Shown here: piece by piece, positions 25,467 through 35,105 of the stretch
How the letters are laid out: each line of letters opens with the position of its first letter
How positions within the stretch are numbered: position 1 is the first letter of the stretch
Assembly: GCF_000271845.1 (NCBI RefSeq)
Contig: NZ_JH719395.1
Location: forward strand, 62,001-126,000
Source: Rhizobium leguminosarum bv. trifolii WSM2297
Lineage (GTDB): Bacteria > Pseudomonadota > Alphaproteobacteria > Rhizobiales > Rhizobiaceae
Direction: 5' to 3'
Length of the DNA: 64,000 bases
The notes under the pieces: model-generated
What the model was told of the DNA's origin: nothing
The model's database searches: none
Seen by the model: only the letters and a program-made list of their open reading frames with translations
Program-made: the position numbers and the translations under genes

Positions 25467-25749
25467 AATTGCGCAGGCATTCGGATGCCATGCCACATTC
25501 CATTGAATTTCAAAGGGATGAAGGATTTTCCGGGGTGAGCTTGCTCCGAAGTTCACTCAACCTTCGAGCCGCCGGACTCAACTTTCGAAAAAGCGGTGGC
25601 AAGCGATTCAAAAGATTCGCCAAAAGCGGCGACGTGCTGATTGTGAGCTGGCTGCAACAGCCGCGGTGCGGGGGCGGAAGGCCGCTCTCATCCTGATGTC
25701 GATGATAACCAAGACATATTAAGAATGGCTGACGTGAGGGGCCGGGCTC

Positions 25750-26973
25750 TCACACGGCGACGGGGCGCGGCTGCGATGCGTGGGCGCGGCGCACCAGCGC
25801 CATCAGCATCATCACGAAGATCAGCGCCAAGGCCGCAAGTACGGCGCAGGCGATGAGCGCCGGCCCGGTGCCGGCGCGGTCGAGGATAGCGGTGAAGATG
25901 ACGGGAGCGATGGCGTTGGCGAGGTTTTGCGGCAGCGATAGCCGGGCCGATTGCAGGCCATATTCGGCCGGCGAAAACAGCGCCAACGGCAGAAGTGCGC
26001 GGGCGACGGTCATGACGCCGGCGCCGAAGCCGTAAAGCAGGATGAAGGTGACGAGCAGTGGTGCGGATGGACTGGCGATCAGCATGATCAGGAAACTGAT
26101 CATCATCAGGCCGACGCCCATCGCCGCGCTGAGCATCGGGTTGCCGCGCCGGCCGAGCAGCATGTCGAGAAAACGCGCCGAAATGCCGAGCACGCCGCGC
26201 GCCGAGCCAAGCTGCAGCGCAAATGCTGGCGAGGCGCCGGACTGGCGGAAGATTTCGAGCAGCGATGGCGAGATACCGAAGGTGATGAACGTCGAGATCG
26301 TCGTCGCCGCGGCAATCAGCAGGAAGGCCTTGCGCCGCGCCGCCTTGGTGAGCGGCACCGGGGCAATGTCCGCCGCGCCGCCTGCGACATGCGTTAGGAT
26401 CGGTTTCGGCAGGGCGAAAAGATGCAGCGGCAGGCAGACGAAAAATTGCAGCGCCGCGCAGACGAGAAAGGTCAGGCGCCAGCCGAGCGTCTCGTTGAGC
26501 AGGCTGAGGATCGGCCAGAAAATGGCGCTCGACAGCCCGGTGAACAGCATGAGAATCGCGATGACGCGTTTGCCGTTTTCCCCTTCGCGCTCGACGACGG
26601 CGGTATAGGCCGGTGCCGAAAGACCAAATGCGCCGCCGATGCCGATGACGACCCAGGCGCTGGCATAGAGCACGATGCCGTTTGCGGCGGCAAGCAGGGA
26701 GAGGCCAAGCGCAAAGGTCAGTGAGGCGGCCGAAAGCACCCGGGCGGCTCCGTAGCGGGCGAGCCAGCGGCCGGTCGCGGGACCGACGATGGCGCTGACC
26801 ATCATCATGATCGTCAGGCCGGCAAAACCCACCTCATTCGGCAGGCCGAGAGCGGGCGCCACGACGCGGCCCATGACCCCGAGCATGTCGAACGTCGTAC
26901 CCCAGCCGATCAGCTGGGTGACGGCAAGCACGGTGACCGTCTGCGCCGAGCGGAAGCGGAAGGAATTGAGCAT
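25750..26973 (-). CDS. MFS transporter
   Basis: A 407-residue 12-helix permease of the major facilitator superfamily (FAGLTIMMMVSAIVGPATGR, WVVIGIGGAFGLSAPAYTAV and LLYGFGAGVMTVARALLPLA). It has the central cytoplasmic loop between the two six-helix halves at about 195-215 (TKAARRKAF). Substrate unknown. No regulator lies beside it; the 283-base gap on its 3' side holds only a short GGCATTCGGATGCC hairpin and no convincing gene. Confidence 0.82.
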   Translation of the reverse strand: MLNSFRFRSAQTVTVLAVTQLIGWGTTFDMLGVMGRVVAPALGLPNEVGFAGLTIMMMVSAIVGPATGRWLARYGAARVLSAASLTFALGLSLLAAANGIVLYASAWVVIGIGGAFGLSAPAYTAVVEREGENGKRVIAILMLFTGLSSAIFWPILSLLNETLGWRLTFLVCAALQFFVCLPLHLFALPKPILTHVAGGAADIAPVPLTKAARRKAFLLIAAATTISTFITFGISPSLLEIFRQSGASPAFALQLGSARGVLGISARFLDMLLGRRGNPMLSAAMGVGLMMISFLIMLIASPSAPLLVTFILLYGFGAGVMTVARALLPLALFSPAEYGLQSARLSLPQNLANAIAPVIFTAILDRAGTGPALIACAVLAALALIFVMMLMALVRRAHASQPRPVAV

Positions 26974-27095
26974 TGGTGCTGAAATGGCCTGAATGCGGGC
27001 AGCAAGGACATAACAGTTTCAATCCGCCGGTAAAAGCTCAGATTGCAATTCTCGACGGTCCGCGATGCCCAGCTATCCATCCTCGCGTCAAGGGA

Positions 27096-27139
27096 GCATG
27101 GATGCTCGGGTCAAACCCGAGCAGGACGGAGGGTGGGGA
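27096..27139. repeat. Palindromic repeat, left copy
   Basis: The core TGCTCGGGTCAAACCCGAGC forms a perfect stem of TGCTCGGGT type; about 32-44 bases match the right copy in reverse complement (31 of 32 over the core). The 554-base region 26974-27527 holds this pair and no convincing gene. Confidence 0.65.
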
Positions 27140-27277
27140 AGCCTATGGAGAAAATTCCGTAAGTGCGCCGCAGTTTTGTTCGAATTGCCGTCCTTTGTTC
27201 TGCGCAATTCTTGCGCAAATCCGGTTCGACGATTTTGATGGACTTCCTCCACACCTCCCGCCTCTTGCCGGTCGCGA

Positions 27278-27321
27278 TCCCCATCCTCCGTCCTGCTCGG
27301 GCTTGACCCGAGCATCCACGC
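27278..27321. repeat. Palindromic repeat, right copy (inverted)
   Basis: CCTCCGTCCTGCTCGGGCTT and the following GACCCGAGCATC are the reverse complement of the left copy with one mismatch over 32 bases. The two face each other with about 150 bases between, so the whole could fold into a large hairpin. The type is common in alphaproteobacterial genomes (from memory). Confidence 0.65.
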
Positions 27322-27527
27322 CCAGCACTCAGCGCGTGCCTTGGTGTTGCAGGCTTTTCCCCCGCGGAGAAAGCCGCTGAAGCCGGCCGAGGTGGCGGGT
27401 TTACGAAGCTGCGGCCAACAGTCGAGAATGGTTCTAAATGCCCTGTATTACAGCGCATTCATTTGCCATTCAGGTCGCGTGAGTACATATTCGCAGCACG
27501 TTGGCATTACCCTTGAAAGCATAGCAC

Positions 27528-27776
27528 ATGGCCTTTCCTCTGAGCGTCGCAGCACTGGCCGCCGGACTGGTGGTATCGGCGCCCTCGCCGGACGGCGCGG
27601 GCACCCTCGTCCTGCGCGTGGCAGCCGATTGCAGCGCCGCCGCAGCCCAGGTCGTCGAGCAGACGGGCGGCCAGCTCCTATCCGTGCAACCGGTGGGCGA
27701 TACCTGCATCATCACCGTTCTGGTGTCGGGCAACGGCCAGCGTCCACGCAAAGTGACGGTAAAGGTTCCGATGTAG
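27528..27776 (+). CDS. feuN: FeuN-like periplasmic modulator of FeuQ
   Basis: An 82-residue exported protein: signal peptide MAFPLSVAALAAGLVVSA, then a small PepSY-like domain (VVEQTGGQLLSVQPVGDTCI, KVTVKVP). It lies 54 bases upstream of the FeuP-like regulator on the same strand. In Sinorhizobium meliloti a small periplasmic protein, FeuN, encoded directly before feuP, restrains the sensor FeuQ; size, export signal and position agree with this. The assignment rests on context more than on sequence identity, which I could not test. Confidence 0.7.
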   Translation: MAFPLSVAALAAGLVVSAPSPDGAGTLVLRVAADCSAAAAQVVEQTGGQLLSVQPVGDTCIITVLVSGNGQRPRKVTVKVPM

Positions 27777-27830
27777 TCGGAATCGGTCTATTCAGAACAT
27801 GATCGATTTGAAGCGGACGAAGGCGGACCG

Positions 27831-28502
27831 ATGCGCATCCTGGTAGTCGAAGACGACGTCAATCTGAACCGGCAGCTGGCCGACACGCTGAAGGAGGCGG
27901 GTTATGTCGTCGACCAGGCGTTCGACGGAGAGGAGGGGCACTTCCTCGGCGATACCGAACCCTATGACGCCATCATCCTCGATATCGGCCTGCCGGAGCT
28001 GGATGGGGTGACGGTTCTCGAAAAATGGCGCGGCGCCGGCCGCGGCGTGCCGGTGCTGATCCTGACGGCGCGCGACCGCTGGAGCGACAAGGTCGCCGGC
28101 ATCGACGCCGGCGCCGACGACTATGTCACCAAGCCTTTCCATGTCGAGGAAGTGCTGGCTCGCATCCGGGCGCTGATCCGGCGTGCAGCCGGACATTCCT
28201 CGTCCGAGATCATCTGCGGGCCGGTGCGGCTCGATACCAAATCCTCGAAGGCGACGGTCAATGGCACGACGCTGAAGCTGACCTCGCACGAATACCGCCT
28301 GCTTGCCTATCTCATGCATCACATGGGCGAGGTCGTCTCGCGCACCGAACTGGTCGAGCACATGTATGACCAGGACTTCGACCGCGATTCCAACACGATC
28401 GAGGTCTTTGTCGGCCGTTTGCGCAAGAAGATGGGCGTCGATCTGATCGAAACGGTGCGCGGTCTCGGTTACCGCATCCAAGCGCCGAAACATGCGAATT
28501 AA
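27831..28502 (+). CDS. feuP: Two-component response regulator FeuP
   Basis: A 223-residue OmpR/PhoB-family regulator. The receiver domain starts MRILVVEDDVNLNRQL with phosphoacceptor Asp51 (ILDIGLPELDG) and Lys101 (YVTKPF). The winged-helix DNA-binding domain ends VFVGRLRKKMGVDLIETVRG. It overlaps feuQ by 11 bases. In R. leguminosarum feuPQ lie upstream of cycHJKL and affect high-affinity iron uptake; in S. meliloti the pair controls cyclic glucan export. The same order here supports the name. Confidence 0.85.
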   Translation: MRILVVEDDVNLNRQLADTLKEAGYVVDQAFDGEEGHFLGDTEPYDAIILDIGLPELDGVTVLEKWRGAGRGVPVLILTARDRWSDKVAGIDAGADDYVTKPFHVEEVLARIRALIRRAAGHSSSEIICGPVRLDTKSSKATVNGTTLKLTSHEYRLLAYLMHHMGEVVSRTELVEHMYDQDFDRDSNTIEVFVGRLRKKMGVDLIETVRGLGYRIQAPKHAN

Positions 28503-29895
28503 GTCGCTCACCGCACGTGTATTGCTGCTGACCACGGTCTGGTCGACGGTGGCGCTTGTCGTGATCGGCCTGCTGATCTCGACCCTCTACCGCAAGAGCG
28601 CCGAACGCGGTTTCCAGGATCTGCTGCGGGCGCAGCTCTATAACGTCATCAACTCGGTGACCATCGGCGATCAGGGCGCGCTCAGCGGCAGCCCGCAGCT
28701 CGGCGACCTGCGCTTTGCCCAGCCGAAGACCGGTTGGTATTGGGTGGTGGAACCGCTCGGCACCTATACGACGGCGCCGCTGGTCTCGCCCTCGCTCGGT
28801 TCCGCGCTCATTCCGGTTCCCTCCGTCGTCGAGGCGCCCTTCGACAAGAACTACGAACGCTACTACCAGGTGACGGATGCCTCCGGCAACCGTGTACAGG
28901 TGGCGGAAACCGAAGTGGTGCTCGATACCGACGGGCGCGCGGCGCGCGTCCGCGTCACCGGCAATGTCGATGTCGTCGAAGACGACGTGCGCACCTTTTC
29001 CCATAGTCTCTATCTGGCGCTCGCCGGTTTCGGCGTCGGCAGCCTGATCGTCAATGCGCTGGCAATTCTCTATGGCCTGAAGCCGCTCGACAAGGCACGT
29101 GCCGCATTGGAGCGCATCCGCGCCGGCGAGAGCGAGCAGCTGAAAGGCGACTTCCCGCGTGAGATTCTGCCGCTCGCCAACGAGGTGAACGCGCTGATCG
29201 ACAGCAACCGCCGCATCGTCGAGCGGGCCCGCATGCAGGTCGGCAATCTCGCCCATTCGCTGAAGACGCCGATTGCCGTTCTGCTCAACGAGGCGCGTGT
29301 GCTCGAGAAATCCCATGGCGAACTGGTGCGCAGCCAGGCGGAATCGATGCAGGGGCAGGTTCAGTCCTATCTCAATCGGGCCCGCATCGCTGCGCAGCGC
29401 GAATCCGTGCTCGCCCGCACCGATGCCGAGCCGGCGCTCGAGCGGCTGGTGCGCGTCATGCGCCGGCTGAACGTCGATACCGAATTCGATCTCGTCGTCT
29501 CGCCGCCGCATCTGGCTGTCGCCATGGAGCAGCAGGATCTCGAGGAGACCGTCGGCAATCTCCTGGAGAATGCGGCGCGTTTTGCCAAAAGCAAGGTACG
29601 GCTTTCGGCCGTCGAGGCCGGCGACGACGTCAAGGGAGCGGAGGCGAGCGCGCGCCGCCACTGGGTGGAGCTCGCCGTCGAGGATGACGGGCCGGGTCTG
29701 GAGCCCGATCAGATCCGCGAGGCGCTGAAGCGCGGCCGCAGGCTCGATGAAAGCAAGCCCGGCACCGGCCTTGGCCTTTCGATCGTCACCGAGATTTCCG
29801 GGGAGTATCAGGGACGGCTCGAGCTGTCTCGCGGCGAATGGGGCGGGCTCAAGGCGAAGCTTATCCTGCCCGGCATCACAAAGGATGTTGCATGA
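28492..29895 (+). CDS. feuQ: Sensor histidine kinase FeuQ
   Basis: A 467-residue inner-membrane kinase with TM1 (RVLLLTTVWSTVALVVIGLL), a periplasmic sensor domain, TM2 near residue 175-195 (GFGVGSLIVNALAIL), a HAMP-like linker, a HisKA domain with His255 in GNLAHSLKTPIAV, and an HATPase domain with DDGPGL and GTGLGLSIV. It belongs to the PhoQ-like subfamily. The start overlaps feuP. The FeuN-like protein encoded just upstream is expected to bind its periplasmic domain (known in S. meliloti, inferred here). Confidence 0.85.
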   Translation: MRIKSLTARVLLLTTVWSTVALVVIGLLISTLYRKSAERGFQDLLRAQLYNVINSVTIGDQGALSGSPQLGDLRFAQPKTGWYWVVEPLGTYTTAPLVSPSLGSALIPVPSVVEAPFDKNYERYYQVTDASGNRVQVAETEVVLDTDGRAARVRVTGNVDVVEDDVRTFSHSLYLALAGFGVGSLIVNALAILYGLKPLDKARAALERIRAGESEQLKGDFPREILPLANEVNALIDSNRRIVERARMQVGNLAHSLKTPIAVLLNEARVLEKSHGELVRSQAESMQGQVQSYLNRARIAAQRESVLARTDAEPALERLVRVMRRLNVDTEFDLVVSPPHLAVAMEQQDLEETVGNLLENAARFAKSKVRLSAVEAGDDVKGAEASARRHWVELAVEDDGPGLEPDQIREALKRGRRLDESKPGTGLGLSIVTEISGEYQGRLELSRGEWGGLKAKLILPGITKDVA

Positions 29896-30013
29896 CCAAC
29901 TGCTTGATGTCACAAAGATACTGGCAAAAGCATAGCATGCTTTGCCTTAATGCTGACACGGGGACGCTGCACTTCGATCGGCTGAAATTGACCCCTGATC
30001 GTGGTTCGACGCA

Positions 30014-30439
30014 ATGATTTTACGCTCGCAAGGCATGATCGCTTCCGCTCTTATCGTCGCCGTCGCGCTATCCGGCTGCACGACCACGAAGGGTGCCGCT
30101 TCGCGCGGCATTTTTTCGAGCAAGCCCTCGGCTTCTGCCGCCTTCCTCACTGCGCTGCAGGGCGGCCTTGTCGGCCGCAGCGGCGTGAACCTCAACGACA
30201 GCGACAAGCAGCGGGCGCTCGAGGCGGAGTATCGGGCGCTGGAAGGTGCCGCCGTCGGCCAGCCGATGCTGTGGACCGGCAAGGACGTCACCGGCAAGGT
30301 CGTCGCCGCAGCGCCCTACCAAGTCGGTTCGCAGAACTGCCGGCAATATACCCATACGCTGACTGTGGACGGCAAGGACACGGTGGTGCGGGGTGCGGCC
30401 TGCCGCAACGAGGACGGCAGCTGGTCGCCGCTCGGTTAA
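30014..30439 (+). CDS. Surface-antigen-like lipoprotein
   Basis: A 141-residue protein with a type II signal peptide (MIASALIVAVALSGC, lipobox LSGC) and a C-terminal domain with paired conserved Cys in NCRQYTHTLTVDGKD and GAACRNEDGSWSPLG, as in the RT0821/Lpp0805 and 17-kDa surface antigen families. It is probably anchored in the outer membrane. It lies between feuQ and cycH on the same strand; there is no evidence it takes part in cytochrome assembly. An upstream ATG at 30014 is used, but the ATG at residue 8 is also plausible. Confidence 0.75.
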   Translation: MILRSQGMIASALIVAVALSGCTTTKGAASRGIFSSKPSASAAFLTALQGGLVGRSGVNLNDSDKQRALEAEYRALEGAAVGQPMLWTGKDVTGKVVAAAPYQVGSQNCRQYTHTLTVDGKDTVVRGAACRNEDGSWSPLG

Positions 30440-30440
30440 G

Positions 30441-30480
30441 GCGCCGCGCGTCCGATAGACGCGCCAAGGCTGCTCTATCG
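30441..30480. repeat. Rhizobial hairpin repeat, copy 2
   Basis: GCGCCGCGCGTCCGATAGAC and the following GCGCCAAGG match copy 1 at 25091. It folds as a perfect GCGCGTC-CGATA-GACGCGC hairpin directly after the lipoprotein stop, so it could also act as a terminator. Confidence 0.5.
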
Positions 30481-30557
30481 TTTAAATTGGCCTCAAATCT
30501 TCGTCATTCCGGCTTTGGCAGTTGGAATGGCGGCCCGCTTCACGTATTTGGGCCGAT

Positions 30558-31742
30558 ATGCTGTTCTGGATTCTCGTTGCCGTTCTGACGGCGGTCGTCG
30601 CCGCTGTCCTGCTCTATCCCCTTCTGCGCGGAGCGAAGGCGGTGGAGGATATCCGTGCGGGCGAGGCGGCGGTCTATCGCGACCAGCTGCTCGAACTCGA
30701 TCGCGATCTCAACGGCGGGCTGATTACGTCCGAGGAAGCCGATTATGCCAGGGCGGAAATCGGCCGCCGCTTGATCGCCGTCTCCGCCGGTGAGCCGGAA
30801 GAGGCGCCGAAACCCGCCCGGCATCACCGTTTCACCGAAGCCTTCGTGCTTCTGGTCCTGCCCCTTCTCGGGCTCTGTCTTTATTTGACGACCGGCAGGC
30901 CGGACCTGCCCTCGCAGCCGCTGGAAGCGCGGCTGGAAAATCCCGGCAACGATGTGGCGGTTCTGATCGCCAAAGCCGAACGACACCTGGCACAGAGCCC
31001 CGATGACGGCAAGGGCTGGGATGTGCTGGCGCCGATCTATCTGCGCACCATGCGCGTCAACGACGCGCAGCTGGCCTATCGCAATGCCATCCGGCTTCTC
31101 GGCCCGAGCCCCGCCCGGCTGGACGGCCTGGCCGAGACGCTGATGGCGATCTCCGACGGCATCGTGACGGAGGAGGCGCGGCAGGTGCTGGAACAATCGC
31201 TGACGCTGGAACCCGACAATCCGCGTGGCCGCTTCTACGTCGCCCTCAGCATGGAGCAGGCGGGGCGGCCGGATGAGGCGCGCCGGGCTTTCGAGGCGCT
31301 GGCAAATCAATCGCCATCAGATGCGCCCTGGCTGCCGCTGGTCAACCAGCATATCGCCATGAACGGCGGCGCGCCGGCAGGCGCCGATGCGGGTCCAACT
31401 CAGGCTAACCCCAGCAATCCGAGTGCCCCTGGCAATCCGAGTGTCCCCGGCAATCCCACGCAGCAGGATGTGGCGGCGGCGGAAAACATGAGCACCGGCG
31501 ACCGGCAGCAGATGATCCGCGGCATGGTCGAGAGCCTCGATGCCAAGCTCAGCCAGGACCCGAACAATTTCGAGGGATGGCTGCGGCTCGTCCGCTCTTA
31601 CGCCGTATTGAACGATAAGGATCGCGCCACCGGAGCGCTGAAGCGCGGCCTCGCGGCCTTTCCGCCGGCCGGCGAACAGGGCAGGCAATTGCTGGCTTTG
31701 GCTAGGGAACTCGGCATAGCCACAGAGGGGCAGACGGAATGA
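30558..31742 (+). CDS. cycH: Cytochrome c maturation protein CycH (CcmI)
   Basis: A 394-residue membrane protein that holds apocytochrome c for haem attachment. [20 protein letters not shown] is TM1; a cytoplasmic helical loop ([20 protein letters not shown]) and TM2 ([17 protein letters not shown]) precede periplasmic TPR repeats from about 125 to the end. A Pro/Asn linker near residues 280-310 is encoded by an 18-base tandem repeat. ATG 30558 begins the conserved N-terminus. It overlaps cycJ by 4 bases and opens the cycHJKL operon. Confidence 0.92.
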   Translation: MLFWILVAVLTAVVAAVLLYPLLRGAKAVEDIRAGEAAVYRDQLLELDRDLNGGLITSEEADYARAEIGRRLIAVSAGEPEEAPKPARHHRFTEAFVLLVLPLLGLCLYLTTGRPDLPSQPLEARLENPGNDVAVLIAKAERHLAQSPDDGKGWDVLAPIYLRTMRVNDAQLAYRNAIRLLGPSPARLDGLAETLMAISDGIVTEEARQVLEQSLTLEPDNPRGRFYVALSMEQAGRPDEARRAFEALANQSPSDAPWLPLVNQHIAMNGGAPAGADAGPTQANPSNPSAPGNPSVPGNPTQQDVAAAENMSTGDRQQMIRGMVESLDAKLSQDPNNFEGWLRLVRSYAVLNDKDRATGALKRGLAAFPPAGEQGRQLLALARELGIATEGQTE

Positions 31743-32221
31743 CCCGCAAACAGAAGCGCCTGGCGGTGATATCAGGCGGCATGGGCTTCATTGCCGCCGC
31801 CGTTCTGCTTGTGATGTTCGCCTTCAGCCAGTCGGTCGCCTATTTCTACATGCCGGCCGATCTGGCAAAGACACCGGTGGCGCCGGAAACCCGCATCCGG
31901 CTCGGCGGCCTGGTCGGCGAGGGCAGCGTCGTGCGCGGCGCCGGCTCGACCGTGGAATTTTCCGTCACCGATGGCAGCGCCAATGCCGTCAAGGTCAAAT
32001 ATACCGGCATTCTTCCCGATCTCTTCCGCGAAGGGCAGGGCGTCGTCACCGAAGGCATGTTTACGCCAGGCACGAATATCTTCGTCGCCGATACCGTGCT
32101 TGCCAAGCATGACGAGACCTATATGCCGAAGGACGTGGCCGACCGGCTGAAGCAGCAGGGGCTGTGGAAGGAAGGTCAAGGCCAGGAAAATCGCGGCCAG
32201 GAAGCGAAGGCGACGCAATGA
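31739..32221 (+). CDS. cycJ: Haem chaperone CycJ (CcmE)
   Basis: A 160-residue periplasmic haem chaperone with an N-terminal anchor ([20 protein letters not shown]) and an OB-fold domain. The haem-binding motif is AKHDETYMP, in which the His binds haem covalently and the Tyr coordinates it. The C-terminal tail is Gln/Glu-rich. Start and stop both overlap neighbours by 4 bases (ATGA), so translation of cycH, cycJ and cycK is probably coupled. Confidence 0.93.
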   Translation: MTRKQKRLAVISGGMGFIAAAVLLVMFAFSQSVAYFYMPADLAKTPVAPETRIRLGGLVGEGSVVRGAGSTVEFSVTDGSANAVKVKYTGILPDLFREGQGVVTEGMFTPGTNIFVADTVLAKHDETYMPKDVADRLKQQGLWKEGQGQENRGQEAKATQ

Positions 32222-34215
32222 TCATCGAGATCGGCCATTACGCGCTGGTGCTGGCGCTGGCAACGGCGCTGATCCTCTCGATCGTGCCGGTGATCGGCGC
32301 TCGCCGCCATGACCGGGCGATGATGGATGTGGCGACGATCGGTTCGCTGGCGATGTTTGTGCTGGTCGCCTTCTCCTTTGGCGTTCTGACCTACGCCCAT
32401 GTCGTCTCCGACTTTTCGGTCGAGAACGTCTGGGAGAACTCGCATTCGCTGGTGCCGCTGATCTACAAATATTCCGGCGTCTGGGGCAATCACGAGGGAT
32501 CGATGATGCTCTGGCTGTTGATCCTGACACTGTTCAGCGCGCTGGTCGCCGTCTTCGGCCGCAATCTGCCGGAGACGCTGAAAGCCAACGTGTTAGCCGT
32601 GCAGGCCTGGATTTCGGTCGCCTTCACGCTGTTCATCCTGCTGACCTCCAATCCCTTTCTGCGGCTCGATCCGGCGCCGGCCGAGGGCCGCGATCTCAAT
32701 CCGGTCCTTCAGGATGTCGGCCTGGCGATCCACCCGCCGCTGCTCTATCTCGGTTATGTCGGCTTCTCCGTCTGCTTCTCCTTTGCGGTTGCCGCCCTCC
32801 TGGAAGGCCGGATCGATGCCGCCTGGGCCCGCTGGGTGCGGCCCTGGACGCTCGCCGCCTGGACCTTTCTGACGCTCGGCATCGCTATGGGCTCCTACTG
32901 GGCCTATTACGAACTCGGCTGGGGCGGCTGGTGGTTCTGGGACCCGGTGGAAAACGCCTCCTTCATGCCATGGCTGGCCGGCACCGCGCTCTTGCATTCG
33001 GCGCTCGTCATGGAAAAGCGCGAGGCGCTGAAGATCTGGACGGTGCTGCTGGCCATCCTTACCTTCTCGCTGTCGCTGATGGGCACCTTCCTGGTGCGCT
33101 CCGGCGTGCTGACCTCGGTGCACGCCTTTGCCAGCGACCCGAGCCGCGGCGTCTTCATCCTCTGTATCCTGCTGATCTTCATCGGCGGCGCGCTGTCGCT
33201 GTTTGCCTTCCGCGCGCCGCGGCTCTCGGCCGGCGGGCTGTTCGCACCGATTTCGCGCGAGGGCGCGCTGGTCGTCAACAATCTGATCCTGACGGTCGCC
33301 TGCGGCACGGTGCTGACTGGCACGCTCTATCCGCTGCTGCTGGAAACGCTGACCGGCGACAAGATTTCCGTCGGGCCGCCCTTCTTCAACATGACCTTCG
33401 GCCTGCTGATGGCGCCGCTGATCGTCATCGTACCGTTCGGGCCGCTGCTTGCCTGGAAACGCGGCGATCTGCTCGGCGCGCTGCAGCGGCTCTATGTCGT
33501 GGCGGGATTGGCCTTCGTCGCCGCGCTGAGCTTCTTCTATCTCGAACATGGCGGACCGGTGCTGTCGGTGCTCGGTCTCGCGGCCGGGCTATTCCTGGTT
33601 CTCGGCGCCATCGCCGATCTCTGGTATCGCGCCGGCATCGGCAAGGTCTCGGGCAGCATCGCCTGGCGGCGGCTTTCCGGCCTGCCGCGCTCGGCCTTCG
33701 GCACTGCCCTTGCCCATGCCGGGCTCGGTGTCAGCGTGCTCGGCATCGTCTTCGTCACGACCTTTCAGACCGAACACGTCATCGAGATGAAGCCCGGTGA
33801 GACCACCGAGGCCGGCGGCTACAGCATGCACTTCGACGGCATGCAGCCGGCGACCGGGCCGAACTATACCGAGGAGCGCGGCCACTTCACCATCCGGCGC
33901 GCCGGTGTCGCGGTCGCCGACACCTGGTCGGCCAAGCGCCTCTACACCGCCCGCCAGATGCCGACGACGGAGGCAGGCATCCTGACCTTCGGGCTCAGTC
34001 AGCTCTACGTCTCGCTCGGCGACGCCACCAAAGACGGCGGCATCGTCGTGCGCATCTGGTGGAAGCCGTTCATCCTCTGCATCTGGGGCGGCGCGGTGCT
34101 CATGGCCTTCGGCGGCCTCGTCTCGCTCAGCGACCGACGCCTGCGCGTCGGCGCCCCGCGCCGGAAGGCGAAAGTCGCCAAGCCGGCCGCGCCTGCGATG
34201 GAGCCGGCGGAATGA
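32218..34215 (+). CDS. cycK: Cytochrome c haem lyase subunit CycK (CcmF)
   Basis: A 665-residue polytopic membrane protein with about 13-15 membrane segments. The tryptophan-rich haem-handling motif [18 protein letters not shown] is at about residues 236-253. [20 protein letters not shown] and [19 protein letters not shown] are typical of CcmF. It takes holo-CcmE and ligates haem to apocytochrome together with CcmI and CcmH. Start overlaps cycJ; its TGA stop overlaps an ATG at 34212 that would be the ancestral cycL start. Confidence 0.94.
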   Translation: MIIEIGHYALVLALATALILSIVPVIGARRHDRAMMDVATIGSLAMFVLVAFSFGVLTYAHVVSDFSVENVWENSHSLVPLIYKYSGVWGNHEGSMMLWLLILTLFSALVAVFGRNLPETLKANVLAVQAWISVAFTLFILLTSNPFLRLDPAPAEGRDLNPVLQDVGLAIHPPLLYLGYVGFSVCFSFAVAALLEGRIDAAWARWVRPWTLAAWTFLTLGIAMGSYWAYYELGWGGWWFWDPVENASFMPWLAGTALLHSALVMEKREALKIWTVLLAILTFSLSLMGTFLVRSGVLTSVHAFASDPSRGVFILCILLIFIGGALSLFAFRAPRLSAGGLFAPISREGALVVNNLILTVACGTVLTGTLYPLLLETLTGDKISVGPPFFNMTFGLLMAPLIVIVPFGPLLAWKRGDLLGALQRLYVVAGLAFVAALSFFYLEHGGPVLSVLGLAAGLFLVLGAIADLWYRAGIGKVSGSIAWRRLSGLPRSAFGTALAHAGLGVSVLGIVFVTTFQTEHVIEMKPGETTEAGGYSMHFDGMQPATGPNYTEERGHFTIRRAGVAVADTWSAKRLYTARQMPTTEAGILTFGLSQLYVSLGDATKDGGIVVRIWWKPFILCIWGGAVLMAFGGLVSLSDRRLRVGAPRRKAKVAKPAAPAMEPAE

Positions 34216-34235
34216 CGGGCGCACCACCACCGCCA

Positions 34236-34371
34236 CCCTCATTCCTGTGCTCGTCACAGGAATCCAGCGCGCCCAAGTCCTTGGGCGCAGGAGACTCTTC
34301 CTGGCAAAAAGGTTCATTCACGGCGCAGACGCGCCGTGGCTGGATTCCTGTGACGAGCACAGGAATGAGGG
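34236..34371. repeat. Inverted-repeat element inserted at the cycK/cycL junction
   Basis: Perfect 33-base inverted arms at 34236-34268 and 34339-34371 (each containing CTGTGACGAGCACAGGAAT or its complement) enclose a 70-base centre with GCGCCCAAG / CTTGGGCGC. The element starts 21 bases after the cycK stop and its right arm contains the ATG at 34365. Similar CATTCCTGTGCTCGTCACAG elements are, from memory, repeated in Rhizobium genomes. Confidence 0.75.
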
Positions 34372-34862
34372 GAGGAGAGGTTTGGCGCGTCTCGCAGGTG
34401 TTGCGGCTTCTCTCCCGACTCCTCGTTGTCCTCTTCATCCTCTTCACACCCATGTCCGCCTTCGCCGTCAATCCTGACGAGGTGCTGGCCGACCCGGCGC
34501 TGGAAGGCCGCGCGCGCGCCCTCTCGGCCGAGCTGCGCTGCATGGTCTGCCAGAACCAGTCGATCGACGACTCCAATGCCGATCTCGCCAAGGATCTGCG
34601 CCTGCTGGTGCGCGAGCGCATCACCGACGGCGACAGCGACGATCAGGTCCTGAACTATGTCGTCTCGCGCTACGGCGAGTTCGTGCTGCTGAAGCCGCGT
34701 TTCAGCATGAAGACAGTGCTGCTCTGGGGCGCCCCGGCGCTGCTGGTGCTCGCCGGCGGCCTGTCGCTGCTCCTCTTTGCGCGCAGGAGGGTCGGAAAGC
34801 CGACCGGCAGCAAGCTGACGGCGGATGAGCAGGCGCAGCTGAGCGAGTTGTTGAAGAAATAA
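34365..34862 (+). CDS. cycL: Cytochrome c maturation protein CycL (CcmH)
   Basis: A 165-residue thiol-disulfide protein that reduces the CXXCH cysteines of apocytochrome c. A signal peptide ([16 protein letters not shown]) precedes the redox motif [20 protein letters not shown]; a C-terminal anchor follows ([20 protein letters not shown]). The usual length is about 150 residues. From ATG 34212, which overlaps the cycK stop, the protein would gain a 51-residue tail encoded by an inverted-repeat element; I therefore prefer ATG 34365, which lies in the repeat and has G-rich sequence around it. Either start is possible. Confidence 0.85.
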   Translation: MRGGEVWRVSQVLRLLSRLLVVLFILFTPMSAFAVNPDEVLADPALEGRARALSAELRCMVCQNQSIDDSNADLAKDLRLLVRERITDGDSDDQVLNYVVSRYGEFVLLKPRFSMKTVLLWGAPALLVLAGGLSLLLFARRRVGKPTGSKLTADEQAQLSELLKK

Positions 34863-35105
34863 TCGGCCACCAGCAATTTTCCGCGCCCCTCCGGCAGGCA
34901 AAGGAGCGCGCGTAGGCAGGATCCTCGAGCCCCAGACCGCCGCGGCTGAAGCCATCTGCACCCGGCGCTTTGCCAAACATTGCAAACATTACCAACTTTT
35001 CATTGGCCGGACAGTTCGCAGTAAGGTGCGGCATCCTATATCTTCAATCATCGACTGATCCGGCGTCGCCGGTCTGAAGATTTAAGAAAAAGAGAAGGTG
35101 CTCCA

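Noticed and set aside
25490..25696. Short frame with SGDVLIVSWL, reminiscent of a resolvase segment
   Set aside because: Only about ten residues resemble the family, no catalytic Ser region is present and no repeat ends flank it; probably chance.
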